A DNA stretch of 38,745 nucleotides from an uncultured Christensenellaceae bacterium (GTDB taxonomy: Bacteria; Bacillota; Clostridia; Christensenellales; UBA3700), in assembly GCA_944381345.1 (NCBI GenBank), contig CALWKU010000030.1, positions 1-38,745 on the forward strand. The letters run 5' to 3'. How positions within the stretch are numbered: position 1 is the stretch's first letter; every line of letters starts with the position of its first letter. The notes beneath the pieces were generated by a model. It was not told the DNA's origin. It saw only the letters and a list, made by a program, of their open reading frames with translations, and searched no databases. Positions 16,664-24,152 of the stretch are shown here, in pieces. The position numbers and the translations under genes were made by a program.

Positions 16664-16692
16664 TTACAAGTGCCGAACACTTGTGATATAAT
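16664..16692 (+). promoter_or_regulatory. Ferredoxin promoter with perfect inverted repeat
   Basis: TTACAA (16664-16669), a 17-bp spacer and an extended -10 TGATATAAT (TATAAT 16687-16692). A perfect 7-5-7 inverted repeat ACAAGTG-CCGAA-CACTTGT (16666-16684) fills the spacer and overlaps the -35, as expected for a repressor site. Confidence 0.72.
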
Positions 16693-16723
16693 CAAAATAC
16701 AAATAAAACAAGCGAGGTGTACT

Positions 16724-16894
16724 ATGGCATACGTTATCGGTGACGGCTGCATCAAGTGCGGTTCCTGCGCGGCGAACTGCCCGGTCAGCGCTATCAGCGA
16801 GGGCGAGGACAAGTTCGTTATCGACGCAGATGCTTGCATTTCCTGCGGCACCTGTGCGGCGGGTTGCCCTGTTGAAGTGATCAGCGAAGAGTGA
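16724..16894 (+). CDS. 2[4Fe-4S] ferredoxin
   Basis: This 56-aa clostridial-type ferredoxin has two CxxCxxCxxxCP motifs (CIKCGSCAANCP and CISCGTCAAGCP), each supplying ligands for a [4Fe-4S] cluster. It is a low-potential electron carrier for anaerobic metabolism. ATG 16724 has GAGGTG eight bases before it; a longer in-frame start would read through the promoter. It is monocistronic and ends at tandem terminators. Confidence 0.96.
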   Translation: MAYVIGDGCIKCGSCAANCPVSAISEGEDKFVIDADACISCGTCAAGCPVEVISEE

Positions 16895-16910
16895 TCTTCC
16901 GCCCACAAAC

Positions 16911-16971
16911 AAAAGACGCGACGAGCGTCTTTTTCCCGCTCGACGGTTAGCGATAAGCAACCGTCTTTTTT
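16911..16971 (+). terminator. Two tandem terminators after ferredoxin
   Basis: First stem AGACGC/GCGTCT (16914-16919 with 16925-16930) with flanking A and T runs. The second stem GACGGTT/AACCGTC (16942-16948 with 16959-16965) is followed by TTTTTT. The first could also work leftward for birA. Confidence 0.8.
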
Positions 16972-17073
16972 GTTGGACGTCGCAGCTAACGAACGACAGG
17001 ATAAAAAACGGAAAAACGACGGTCGAAATGAAGGAAACCGTTTTTGATTTGTGCATTTAATAGGCACGGGCGG

Positions 17074-18051
17074 CTATTTTTCGTTGATTTTTACCGAGAC
17101 CTCTCCCGAGGATAGCCTGCGTTGTCCGCCCCCGTCCGTTTTGACGATCAGAGCGCCGTCGTCGGCGACGCTCTCGGCTATGCCGCTCTCCGAGACGTTG
17201 TTCAAGACATAGTCTACGCGCTTTCCTATGACAAAGCAGCGGCGGCGGTATTCGGGCATAAAGCTGCCGGGATCGAGGTCGTCAGCATAAGCGGTCAGCG
17301 CGGTCGCTATCGCGGCGATAAGGTCGTTGCGCACAGGCGGCGCGCCTGTCGGGAAAAGCGTGCCGGCGACTCCTTTGAGTTCGGGAGGGAATGACGACGG
17401 GTCTGTCGCATAGTTAATGCCGACGCCTACGATAACGCTGCGCAGCGAAGACGAAAAGAAGTCCGCAGTCGCCTGAGCGGAGATCCCGCACACCTTTTTG
17501 CCGCCGTAAAACAGGTCGTTGACCCACTTGATCGAGACGGATACGCCCGACAATTTTTCAAGGGCGCGCGAGACCGCAACCGCGGCGGCGGGGGTGATCA
17601 GCGGCGCTGTCGAAATGTCTGACGACAGTCTGAGTACGACGCTGAAATACAGCCCGCCTTCGGGGGAAGCGAACGACTTGCCCACGCGTCCCTGACCTCC
17701 GCTTTGAGACAGCGCGACGACGATAGAGCCGCTTGGCGCGCCTCCGGCGGCGAGCGTCGCGGCGTCTATGTTGGTCGATACCGCGGACGGTTTGACGACT
17801 ACGACCGCGTCTTTGAGCCTATGAGGCAGGCGGGCGCGGATCGCCGCTTCCGATACGGTGTCCGAGAGAGGGGAGAGCATATAGCCTTCGCCCCGTACCG
17901 AATTTATGGCATAGCCGTCCGAGATCAGCGACTTGACGGCTTTCCAGACTGCGGCGCGGGTAATGCCGAGCGCGTCCGCGATGCTTTCGCCCGAGAGCCG
18001 TTTGCCTCGATCGCGCTCCAAAAGACATAATATGTCCGATTTTGTGTCCAT
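17074..18051 (-). CDS. birA: Biotin--[acetyl-CoA-carboxylase] ligase, bifunctional BirA
   Basis: This 325-aa protein attaches biotin to carboxylase carrier domains and has an N-terminal winged helix (about 1-60, with LGITRAAVWKAVKSL), so it is likely also a biotin-sensing repressor. Catalytic features are the AMP/biotin loop GGQGRVGKSF (family GRGRxGR), SIKWVNDLFY with the catalytic Lys, and GVGINY. The C-terminal SH3-like domain ends the protein. Start ATG 18051 was chosen over an in-frame ATG 39 bases upstream because the promoter -10 lies between. The predicted transcription start is the A of this ATG, so the mRNA looks leaderless. Confidence 0.94.
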   Translation of the reverse strand: MDTKSDILCLLERDRGKRLSGESIADALGITRAAVWKAVKSLISDGYAINSVRGEGYMLSPLSDTVSEAAIRARLPHRLKDAVVVVKPSAVSTNIDAATLAAGGAPSGSIVVALSQSGGQGRVGKSFASPEGGLYFSVVLRLSSDISTAPLITPAAAVAVSRALEKLSGVSVSIKWVNDLFYGGKKVCGISAQATADFFSSSLRSVIVGVGINYATDPSSFPPELKGVAGTLFPTGAPPVRNDLIAAIATALTAYADDLDPGSFMPEYRRRCFVIGKRVDYVLNNVSESGIAESVADDGALIVKTDGGGQRRLSSGEVSVKINEK

Positions 18052-18057
18052 ACCGAT

Positions 18058-18086
18058 ATTATATCGAGTTTGAGCGCTGTGCGCAA
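18058..18086 (-). promoter_or_regulatory. birA promoter, start codon at predicted +1
   Basis: Leftward it shows a perfect TATAAT (18063-18058) with a weak TTGCGC -35 (18086-18081) at 17 bp. Six bases separate the -10 from the ATG. Confidence 0.6.
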
Positions 18087-18149
18087 GCAAAGCGCGTCTT
18101 TTGCGGAAAAACTATGAGTTTTCACTTATAAAGACATGGCGCTATATGG

Positions 18150-18179
18150 TTGCATAACGAGAGGCGGGCGTGATACAAT
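18150..18179 (+). promoter_or_regulatory. Promoter of the GPH symporter gene
   Basis: TTGCAT (18150-18155), an 18-bp spacer and an extended -10 TGATACAAT (TACAAT 18174-18179). The predicted start is near 18186, seven bases before ATG 18193, leaving no room for a Shine-Dalgarno. Confidence 0.55.
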
Positions 18180-18192
18180 ATCCCAAGTGACC

Positions 18193-19749
18193 ATGGAGAA
18201 AACAGCGCAAAACAAGGCATATATAGGCAAGGTCGAAAGGAGCGGATATCTTCTCGCGGCGCTCGGACAGGGCGCGATGTATGCGATGATGACGTCTTGG
18301 CTCAGCCGTTTCTATACGGATGTCATGCGTCTCGACCTGCTGTTTGTCATGGCGCTCATGTGGGGCGCCAGAATATTGTTTGCGTTCGGCGATCCTATCA
18401 TGGGCGCCGTAGTCGACAGAACGAGGTCGCGCTTCGGCAAGATGAGGCCTTATCTGCGTTTCGCGCCGTTCATAGTCTGCGCCCTCGGCGTTTTTCTTTT
18501 TGTGGATTTTCCCGGCATGGACGACGTCGGAAAGAGCGTCTATGCGGCTGTCATATACATCGTTTGGGGCGTGATGTACGCCGTATGCGACGTGCCGTTT
18601 TGGGGAATGCCGTATGCGATGACTCCCGATCTCAACGAGCGCAACCGATTCCTCTCGCACGCGCGCACGTTCAATAGTATCGGCGGCGCGCTGCCGGTCG
18701 TGTTGGTCGCGTTGCTGATCTCGGAGGACGTGCTTGGCATAAGGACGGGCATGATGGTCGGCGCGATCATTTTTTCGGCGATAGCGATAGCGCCGTTTTC
18801 GCTGACCGCATATTATACCCGCGAGAGGATAGAGCCTCAAAAGGAAGTGATGCCCGTCAAAAAGTCGCTCGGCTTGTTGGGCAAGTGTCTGCCGCTTGGT
18901 ATGCTGATGCTGTTCGGGGTGCTTGCGTTCGGCAGATATATGATACAGTCGTCCTACACCTATGCGGCGGACTATGTGTTCAACTATTACGAGGACGCCA
19001 ACGGGTTTGCAGCGTTCATATACGGTCAGCGGCAGATCGTGGGCGCGGCGCTGATCGGCATAGGGATGTTTCCGTCAATGCTGCTCATGCCCAAGCTGCT
19101 GCGCAAGTTCAGCGCGCGGACGCTGGCGATCTTTGCAGGCATAGGTTCGGGGGTCATTCTCGGACTGTTCTATCTCGTCGGCAGATTGACCGATTACAAT
19201 TTTTATGCCGCCATACCGTTTCTCTTTCTCGGCGGGATGCCGCTCGGCATCTACAACATCATCACGTTCAACCTCGCCGGAGAGTGTATCGACTATATCG
19301 AATACAAGTTCAAAGTACGCGCCGAGGGGACGGTATCGTCCGCAGTGTCGTTCGCAGGCAAGATAGCTGCGGCGACTTCGGCGGGCGTACTGCCGCTCAT
19401 ACTTGAATTGTCCGATTATGTCCAACCGTCGACGGTGGACGGCGTGACCGTCATCGCCGAACAGAGTCCTGCGGCGAAGAACGCGATCTTTATGATGATG
19501 TCGCTGATCCCGGCGATCAGCTTGGTGCTGTCTGCGGCGCCGATGTTCTTCTATCCCATCGGAGGCAGGATGAAAGACGAGATGGACAAGACGCTGTCCG
19601 AAAGCCATTTGGCGAAGATAGAGGATAAGGACGATCAAGCTACTGTCGGAGAGGAGGCTGCGCTCCTGAACGAAGCGGGATCTGCCGCTTTCGCGGGCGC
19701 GGTCCGAGAGCCGGCGGACGAGGCAGATAGCCCGCCTCCCGAAGAGTGA
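18193..19749 (+). CDS. GPH-family glycoside:cation symporter (MFS)
   Basis: This 518-aa membrane protein has about 12 hydrophobic segments. Family signatures are DPIMGAVVDRTRSRFGKMRPYL in loop 2-3 (only partly quoted from a longer conserved stretch) and DVPFWGMPYAMTPDLNERNR after segment 4. Such proteins import glycosides with Na+ or H+. The C-terminal about 45 residues are acidic and hydrophilic. Start ATG 18193 (MEKTAQNKAYIG) matches family N-termini; an in-frame ATG at 18136 would have the promoter inside the gene. No sugar enzymes adjoin it, so the substrate is unknown. Confidence 0.88.
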   Translation: MEKTAQNKAYIGKVERSGYLLAALGQGAMYAMMTSWLSRFYTDVMRLDLLFVMALMWGARILFAFGDPIMGAVVDRTRSRFGKMRPYLRFAPFIVCALGVFLFVDFPGMDDVGKSVYAAVIYIVWGVMYAVCDVPFWGMPYAMTPDLNERNRFLSHARTFNSIGGALPVVLVALLISEDVLGIRTGMMVGAIIFSAIAIAPFSLTAYYTRERIEPQKEVMPVKKSLGLLGKCLPLGMLMLFGVLAFGRYMIQSSYTYAADYVFNYYEDANGFAAFIYGQRQIVGAALIGIGMFPSMLLMPKLLRKFSARTLAIFAGIGSGVILGLFYLVGRLTDYNFYAAIPFLFLGGMPLGIYNIITFNLAGECIDYIEYKFKVRAEGTVSSAVSFAGKIAAATSAGVLPLILELSDYVQPSTVDGVTVIAEQSPAAKNAIFMMMSLIPAISLVLSAAPMFFYPIGGRMKDEMDKTLSESHLAKIEDKDDQATVGEEAALLNEAGSAAFAGAVREPADEADSPPPEE

Positions 19750-19765
19750 GCAAAACGAGCGTAAA

Positions 19766-19789
19766 AAGGCGGTCCAAAAGGATCGCCTT
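19766..19789 (-). terminator. Terminator between convergent symporter and tetR
   Basis: A 10-bp stem with one wobble (19766-19775 with 19780-19789) and a four-base loop. Leftward it ends in a T-run (complement of 19763-19767), so it best serves tetR. Confidence 0.65.
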
Positions 19790-19797
19790 AGTCATAT

Positions 19798-20358
19798 TCA
19801 GCGCAGATTGAATCCGCTCTTGATGTGAGTGGCAAGCAGGTTGAGCAGCACGTCGCGTTTGGATGGGTCGCCTATGTCCTGCAAGTTGTCGCAGATCGTT
19901 TCGACAAGCCCGCTGATCAGGAAACAGACCGAATATTCAAACATGGTTCTGTCGCGATAGCGGTAGGAGTTTTCGTGCAAGATTTTGTTTTCGAGCATTC
20001 CTTTGAGTCTGCGGCGGAAGTCGGAATGAAAGTTGTTCTGCAACAGACTTATGTACAGGTCGAGATGTTCCGACACAAAGTCGAATACCTGTTTGAGGAA
20101 GGGCTCGGGATTGACGAGTATCGTAGCGTAGTCGAATTTGTCCAGCACGTTGGAGATGCTGGCGATGATCTCGTTGTGGACCTGATCGATGACGTCGGTC
20201 GCGTCGTAATAGTGAAGATAAAACGTGGAACGGCTCACGTCCGCGTTGGCGCAGATCTCGCCAACCGTCAGCTTGCTTATGGGGACGGTGTCAAGCAGCT
20301 TTACCGTCGCGCGTATTATCGCGCGCTGCGTCTTTTTTATCCTTCTGTCCTCTGCCAT
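19798..20358 (-). CDS. TetR/AcrR-family transcriptional regulator
   Basis: This 186-aa protein has an N-terminal helix-turn-helix LTVGEICANADVSRSTFYLHY (one residue beyond that is YDAT), the classic TetR signature, at about 30-50, and an all-helical ligand/dimer domain. It starts at ATG 20358 with AGGTGG upstream. It is divergent from degV. An inverted repeat overlapping its own -10 (20382-20414) suggests autoregulation and possibly control of degV. Ligand unknown. Confidence 0.9.
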   Translation of the reverse strand: MAEDRRIKKTQRAIIRATVKLLDTVPISKLTVGEICANADVSRSTFYLHYYDATDVIDQVHNEIIASISNVLDKFDYATILVNPEPFLKQVFDFVSEHLDLYISLLQNNFHSDFRRRLKGMLENKILHENSYRYRDRTMFEYSVCFLISGLVETICDNLQDIGDPSKRDVLLNLLATHIKSGFNLR

Positions 20359-20381
20359 TTTCGGCCACCTCGCTCAATTTC

Positions 20382-20414
20382 GTACACTATGAAGTATTCT
20401 GTAGTATATTGTAC
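20382..20414. promoter_or_regulatory. Candidate TetR operator
   Basis: GTACACTAT (20382-20390) and ATATTGTAC (20406-20414) are an inverted repeat matching at 8 of 9 positions, with a 15-bp centre. The right arm covers the tetR -10. Confidence 0.45.
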
Positions 20415-20436
20415 AAAGTTGCATCAAATTTGTAAA
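20408..20436 (-). promoter_or_regulatory. tetR promoter
   Basis: Leftward it shows TTTACA (20436-20431), a 17-bp spacer and TACAAT (20413-20408), with about a 42-nt leader. Confidence 0.7.
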
Positions 20437-20440
20437 GAGA

Positions 20441-20478
20441 TTTAATGCAAATTAAACGTAAAAAGTCTATAATATAAT
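20441..20478 (+). promoter_or_regulatory. degV promoter region
   Basis: Two overlapping TATAAT hexamers (20468-20473 and 20473-20478) have no convincing -35. Just upstream is a perfect 6-4-6 palindrome TTTAATGCAAATTAAA (20441-20456), a possible operator. The leader then holds a TGAAA/TTTCA hairpin and a GGGC-TTTT-GCCC hairpin before the ribosome site. Confidence 0.5.
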
Positions 20479-20527
20479 TGAAAAAATTTCATATGCGGCA
20501 GGGCTTTTGCCCGGCTCAGGAGGAAAG

Positions 20528-21421
20528 ATGAAACCTTATGTACTTACCGAAACGACAGCCGACTTCCCGCAGCAGTGCTATTCGGACGATTTTGCGGTGA
20601 TGCCGATGCGCTATATGCTCGACGACGAGGAGTTTGACGGCGTCGAACACAAACTCACCGCAAACGAATTTTATACCCGTATGAAAGCGGGCGCAAAGTC
20701 CAATACCTCAATGATCGACGAAGCGACGATACGCAAGTATGTCGAGCCGCTGCTCAAAGAGGGCAGGGAGGTGCTTTACATAGTGTTCTCGTCCGGGCTT
20801 TCGGGTTCGTTCGACAACGCTACTCGCGTCGTAGGCGATTTGCGTAACGAGTATCCCGGCGCAAAGATCGCCATTGTCGACAGCCGCAACGCCAGCATAG
20901 GCGAAGGCTTGTTGGTATGGTATGTGTTGCACAAGCGCGACGAGGGCGCGACGTTTGAGGAACTGATCGAGTATGCCGAGAGCTTGGTCGATCACGTTTG
21001 CTCCTATTTCACCGTCGACGACCTCAACCACTTGGCGCGCCTCGGCAGAGTCACCAAGACCGCGGCGTTCATCGGTACGCTCGCCAACATCAAACCCGTG
21101 CTGTTTGTCAACACGTCCGGCAAGCTCATCCCGATCGCCAAGGTAATTTCGCGCAAAAAGTCGCTTAAAGGGCTTGTCGACAAGATGGGCGAAAAGATGC
21201 TGCCCGCAAGCGAGCAGCAGAGGATATTCATCGGACACGGCATGTGTGTCGAGGACGCGCAGTTCGTCAAGGATATGGTGTGCGAGAGGTTTGGCATCGC
21301 GCCCGAAAAGGTGATTATCGACGACATAGGTCCGGTGATCGGCGCGCATACGTCCGCCGGCGTCGTCGCGCTGTTCTTCCTCGGTACGGACAGGCGGGAG
21401 AAAAACGACGCCAGCGAGTGA
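20528..21421 (+). CDS. DegV-family fatty-acid-binding protein
   Basis: This 297-aa protein of the DegV/FakB fold binds a fatty acid and, with a FakA kinase, feeds exogenous fatty acids to phospholipid synthesis. Family landmarks are TETTADFP near the N-terminus, FSSGLSGSFDNA (lipid head-group loop), DSRNASIGEG, and the long motif VDDLNHLARLGRVTK with NIKPVL. Start ATG 20528 has AGGAGGAAAG directly before it. No FakA gene is in the window. The divergent TetR could respond to acyl ligands, an inference from context. Confidence 0.92.
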   Translation: MKPYVLTETTADFPQQCYSDDFAVMPMRYMLDDEEFDGVEHKLTANEFYTRMKAGAKSNTSMIDEATIRKYVEPLLKEGREVLYIVFSSGLSGSFDNATRVVGDLRNEYPGAKIAIVDSRNASIGEGLLVWYVLHKRDEGATFEELIEYAESLVDHVCSYFTVDDLNHLARLGRVTKTAAFIGTLANIKPVLFVNTSGKLIPIAKVISRKKSLKGLVDKMGEKMLPASEQQRIFIGHGMCVEDAQFVKDMVCERFGIAPEKVIIDDIGPVIGAHTSAGVVALFFLGTDRREKNDASE

Positions 21422-21445
21422 ATGATCTGCCGGAGTCGACCGGTT

Positions 21446-21477
21446 AAAAGGAGCAAGCCGTCGGACTTGCTCCTTTT
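21446..21477 (+). terminator. degV terminator
   Basis: A 12-bp perfect stem AAAAGGAGCAAG/CTTGCTCCTTTT (21446-21457 with 21466-21477) ends in T's. It may also act leftward for queT. Confidence 0.85.
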
Positions 21478-21513
21478 TGCTGTATTTGTATAAAATTGGC
21501 GATACGTATGCGG

Positions 21514-22089
21514 TTATTGCCGTTTTGTATCATCTTCGCGCAAGGGCAGAGCGTTGTCGGAGGAGGCAGCCGCCGCTTTTGCGGCGCGAATGCAGGAGCG
21601 GGAGAGATATGCCTTTGCCGCAAGCGTCAGCGGGACGCCGAGTACATAGACGACGAGCGACTGCGACGCCAGGAGGAACGCGACGTTGAGCCAATATCCG
21701 AACTCTTGCTGCCCGTACGCGATCAGCCATATCCCGGGCAGGATCAGCGCGTTGAACAGGACGGGGAAAAGTCCGCCTGCGAACAGCGACAGCCTGAAGT
21801 TGCGGATGAACTTGCCGATGAGCCGTGTGCATACCGCGGCGATCAACGTGACCAGCGCGCCTAAAAATATGTCGAGGATCGCTCCGCCCGCAATCCAATT
21901 GGCGAGCATACAGCCGACGAACAGCGCGGGGATCGCCTCGGGAAAGAGCAGCGGGAGCATTGTCAATGCTTCCGACGGGCGAAATTGGATCTCGGAGATC
22001 GTGACCGTTACAAACGGGAGTGTGAGAACTACGTAAAGAGCGGCGAAAATACCCGCTCTGCACAACTTGACGATGTGCCTGTTTTTCAT
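21514..22089 (-). CDS. queT: QueT-family ECF S component, queuosine precursor transporter
   Basis: This 191-aa membrane protein has about five or six spans. Conserved QueT features are ALYVVLT followed by ISEIQFRPSEALTMLPLLFPEAIPAL (shown in part) and the GG..LDIFLGALVTLIAA segment. It imports preQ0, preQ1 or a related queuine precursor using a shared ECF module. Start ATG 22089 has GAGG eight bases before it; a longer in-frame Met upstream lies in the promoter. The C-terminus (about 165-191) is a charged tail. queH, the final queuosine enzyme, lies 3.3 kb away in the divergent operon. Confidence 0.9.
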   Translation of the reverse strand: MKNRHIVKLCRAGIFAALYVVLTLPFVTVTISEIQFRPSEALTMLPLLFPEAIPALFVGCMLANWIAGGAILDIFLGALVTLIAAVCTRLIGKFIRNFRLSLFAGGLFPVLFNALILPGIWLIAYGQQEFGYWLNVAFLLASQSLVVYVLGVPLTLAAKAYLSRSCIRAAKAAAASSDNALPLREDDTKRQ

Positions 22090-22095
22090 AAAATG

Positions 22096-22139
22096 CCTCG
22101 GTTTTTTTATTCGGAAGTGTTTTCCGAAAACCTTCCGTA
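22096..22139 (-). promoter_or_regulatory. Candidate preQ1-I-like riboswitch in the queT leader
   Basis: The roughly 50-nt queT leader consists of a stem CGGAAG/CUUCCG (22137-22132 with 22117-22112), a 14-nt loop containing CGG (22126-22124), an A-rich tail AAUAAAAAAA (22111-22102), then CCG (22101-22099), whose last base begins the GAGG ribosome site. CGG in the loop can pair with CCG in the tail to make an H-type pseudoknot, the architecture of class I preQ1 aptamers. A competing plain hairpin (GUUUU/AAAAC inside the loop) is also possible. The resemblance is structural; I could not align it to a covariance model. Confidence 0.5.
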
Positions 22140-22145
22140 CCACCG

Positions 22146-22174
22146 AATATATCACAATTTTGCAGGGAATGCAA
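22146..22174 (-). promoter_or_regulatory. queT promoter
   Basis: Leftward it shows TTGCAT (22174-22169), a 17-bp spacer and an extended -10 TGATATATT (TATATT 22151-22146). The predicted start near 22139 is two bases before the leader hairpin. Confidence 0.68.
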
Positions 22175-22417
22175 TCGTTTGCGGGTCAAACGTTCAAAAA
22201 TGAGCGTTCTGATCAGGAGCGTTCTTGCCGAGAACCGAACGACGAAAGCGACCGTCAACGGGCGCTTAGACGTATGCGCGCCGCGCCGCAAAACGCAGTC
22301 AAAGCGGCGTCTGGAGGGGCGGTCGTCGGGAGGATACGGTTTTATCGGCGGTTTTCACGTTGCCGGTTGCTTTCTGTAAATTGTTTGTAAAAAGCGCGCG
22401 CGGGAGCGTCTGCGGTA
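22175..22417. other. Intergenic region between divergent queT and SCP2-like operon
   Basis: There is no supported gene. The middle is GC-rich with short in-frame runs on several frames but no ribosome site or protein-like composition. Nothing else was recognised. Confidence 0.4.
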
Positions 22418-22446
22418 TGGACAGAGGCGGGTGCGTGTGATATACT
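22418..22446 (+). promoter_or_regulatory. Promoter of the SCP2-like/Fe-ADH-like/queH operon
   Basis: TGGACA (22418-22423), a 17-bp spacer and an extended -10 TGATATACT (TATACT 22441-22446). The start is near 22453, 15 bases before ATG 22468, with GGAG between. Confidence 0.68.
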
Positions 22447-22467
22447 GAAAACGTATCGGAGAAGAGT

Positions 22468-22968
22468 ATGAACGCCGAAAATATCAAATCAACTCAAAAA
22501 ATTTTGCTTGCAGCCAATATATTTTATATGGGCAGGGCTTGCAGGGCGTGTTGCAAATACGCCCCCGAGACGGCGGCGGAATTTGCCAAGATCCGCAGCG
22601 GTTTCGTCGCAAGGATAGGCACCGCACCCGGCGGCGCCGAGATATTCGTGCGCAGCAATGACGGAAAGTTTGATCTGTGCAGCGCCGACCGCGCTCCGCG
22701 TCCCGACCTCGACGTCAGGTTTAAAAGCAACGACGCCGCGCTCAGGTTCTTTTTGGGCAAAAAGTCGCTTGCGGCGTGTTTTTCGCAAGGTCAGACGATC
22801 ACGAGGGGAGATACGTCCCAGATCATGACGCTGTCGCGGTTTTTCGACGAGATAGCGAATTACATAATGAGCAAAAAGTTTCTCGAACGCAACGGCAGGG
22901 AATTACTTGAAAGGAACGTCAGCGTACACAAGCTGAGGTTTGCGACCCTGTTGGGGAGGCTGGGATGA
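22468..22968 (+). CDS. SCP2-like sterol/lipid-binding-domain protein
   Basis: This 166-aa soluble protein has a central region (about 75-135) that looks like an SCP-2 domain: DLDVRFKSNDAALRFFLGKK then ACFSQGQTITRGDTSQIMTL, matching the family pattern of a beta strand, a G-K turn, and F..G.I...GD. SCP-2 domains bind lipids or acyl-CoA in a hydrophobic tunnel. The N-terminus has a CRACC cysteine cluster. It is the first gene of a four-gene operon, with an ATGA overlap to the next gene and GGAG before its own ATG. The family call is moderate; the ligand is unknown. Confidence 0.6.
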   Translation: MNAENIKSTQKILLAANIFYMGRACRACCKYAPETAAEFAKIRSGFVARIGTAPGGAEIFVRSNDGKFDLCSADRAPRPDLDVRFKSNDAALRFFLGKKSLAACFSQGQTITRGDTSQIMTLSRFFDEIANYIMSKKFLERNGRELLERNVSVHKLRFATLLGRLG

Positions 22969-24152
22969 AAGAGAGCAACCTCTACTATGAAGTTCCCGCG
23001 TCGCCGCGCATTCTGGGCGGCAGAGGAGCATTGGAACTGTTGGGAGAAGAGATGCGTTCGCTCGGCGCGACCAATGTGCTTTTGGTCACCGATCCGGCGG
23101 CGGACGTAAGCCCGCTGTCAGACAAACTCAGGCTGGCATTGACCGCGACCGGGCTGCGCCCCGGCGCAAATTATGTCACAAACAACGATGTCGCAACTTA
23201 TGCCTCCGTCTACGAACTGCGCGAGCTTTACCGCATCAACGCCTGCGACGGCATAATAGTCTGCGGAGGAGAGGACGCCGTTGCGACCGCAAAGGCGCTG
23301 CGTATGCTGTTGACGTCGCAGGAGGGCGACCTCGACGCGATCGCGGGCGTCGACGTCGCGCGCAAAAAGGCGTCAGTTCCGTTTGCGATCGTGCCGTCGG
23401 GCATCAACACCGCGTCCGGCGTGACCGAAAGCGCATATCTCAAAAAAGAAAACGGCGACGGCAGAGAGTTCCGCTCCGTTTCCGGATGCGCCGACATCTG
23501 CGCTTTGGACGACGAGATCGGCGAGGAGATCGATCTCGCTTCGGTCGTCAAGGGCGCTGCGCTCGTATTGTCGGACAACCTCGAATCGTTTATTTCGGTC
23601 AACGCCCGCAAGCTGACCAAAAGCATGGATCTGTTTGCGCTCAGGGCGATCAGAGACAGCCTCGACAGGGCTATCGGCGATCCGTCCGATAAGGCGGCGT
23701 ATTGGCAGCTTCGCCAGGCAGGCATATTGTCCGGCATGGCGTACAACACCGCGGGAGCAGGGCTTGCCCGCGCGCTCGGCAACGCGCTTGCGCTCGTTTG
23801 CGGAGGCAACAGAGCCGACTATGTCGGCGTCATTTTGCCGACGGTGTTGGAATTTAATTTTGCGGCGTGCGAGGCGGACTATGCACAGGCGCTGTACTAT
23901 CTCGTTGGCGACGACAGCTATGCGCTCACCGACGCCGATAAGCGTGCCCGCGCTTTGGTAGATGTGGTAAAGGCGATGATCGAACGCTTGGGCAAAGACG
24001 CGGGGCTGCCGTTGACTTTGAGCGAGGCGGGGGTCGCCGAAGAAAAGACTGATGCCGTCGTCAACGCAGTTCTCGGCGACTACTCGCTGATGACCAATCC
24101 CGTCAGAGTGACTTACTCCGATGTTGAAGGCATATTGAGGAGAATATTGTGA
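22965..24152 (+). CDS. Iron-containing alcohol dehydrogenase-like protein, metal site lost
   Basis: This 395-aa protein has the Fe-ADH/dehydroquinate-synthase-like fold. The cofactor-binding stretch is kept (VCGGEDAVATAKAL, for the usual GGGSxxDxAKA). The metal ligands are not. The Asp...His site of the family (GxDxxxH) aligns to KGAALVLSDNLESF, and the two downstream His sites align to GLARALGNALALV and CGGNRADYVGVILP, so all four ligands are replaced. The rest, including an ILPTVLEFN helix, is well preserved, suggesting a folded non-dehydrogenase or one with altered chemistry. It overlaps both neighbours (ATGA before, GTGA after) and pairs with a second such protein. Confidence 0.75.
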   Translation: MKESNLYYEVPASPRILGGRGALELLGEEMRSLGATNVLLVTDPAADVSPLSDKLRLALTATGLRPGANYVTNNDVATYASVYELRELYRINACDGIIVCGGEDAVATAKALRMLLTSQEGDLDAIAGVDVARKKASVPFAIVPSGINTASGVTESAYLKKENGDGREFRSVSGCADICALDDEIGEEIDLASVVKGAALVLSDNLESFISVNARKLTKSMDLFALRAIRDSLDRAIGDPSDKAAYWQLRQAGILSGMAYNTAGAGLARALGNALALVCGGNRADYVGVILPTVLEFNFAACEADYAQALYYLVGDDSYALTDADKRARALVDVVKAMIERLGKDAGLPLTLSEAGVAEEKTDAVVNAVLGDYSLMTNPVRVTYSDVEGILRRIL

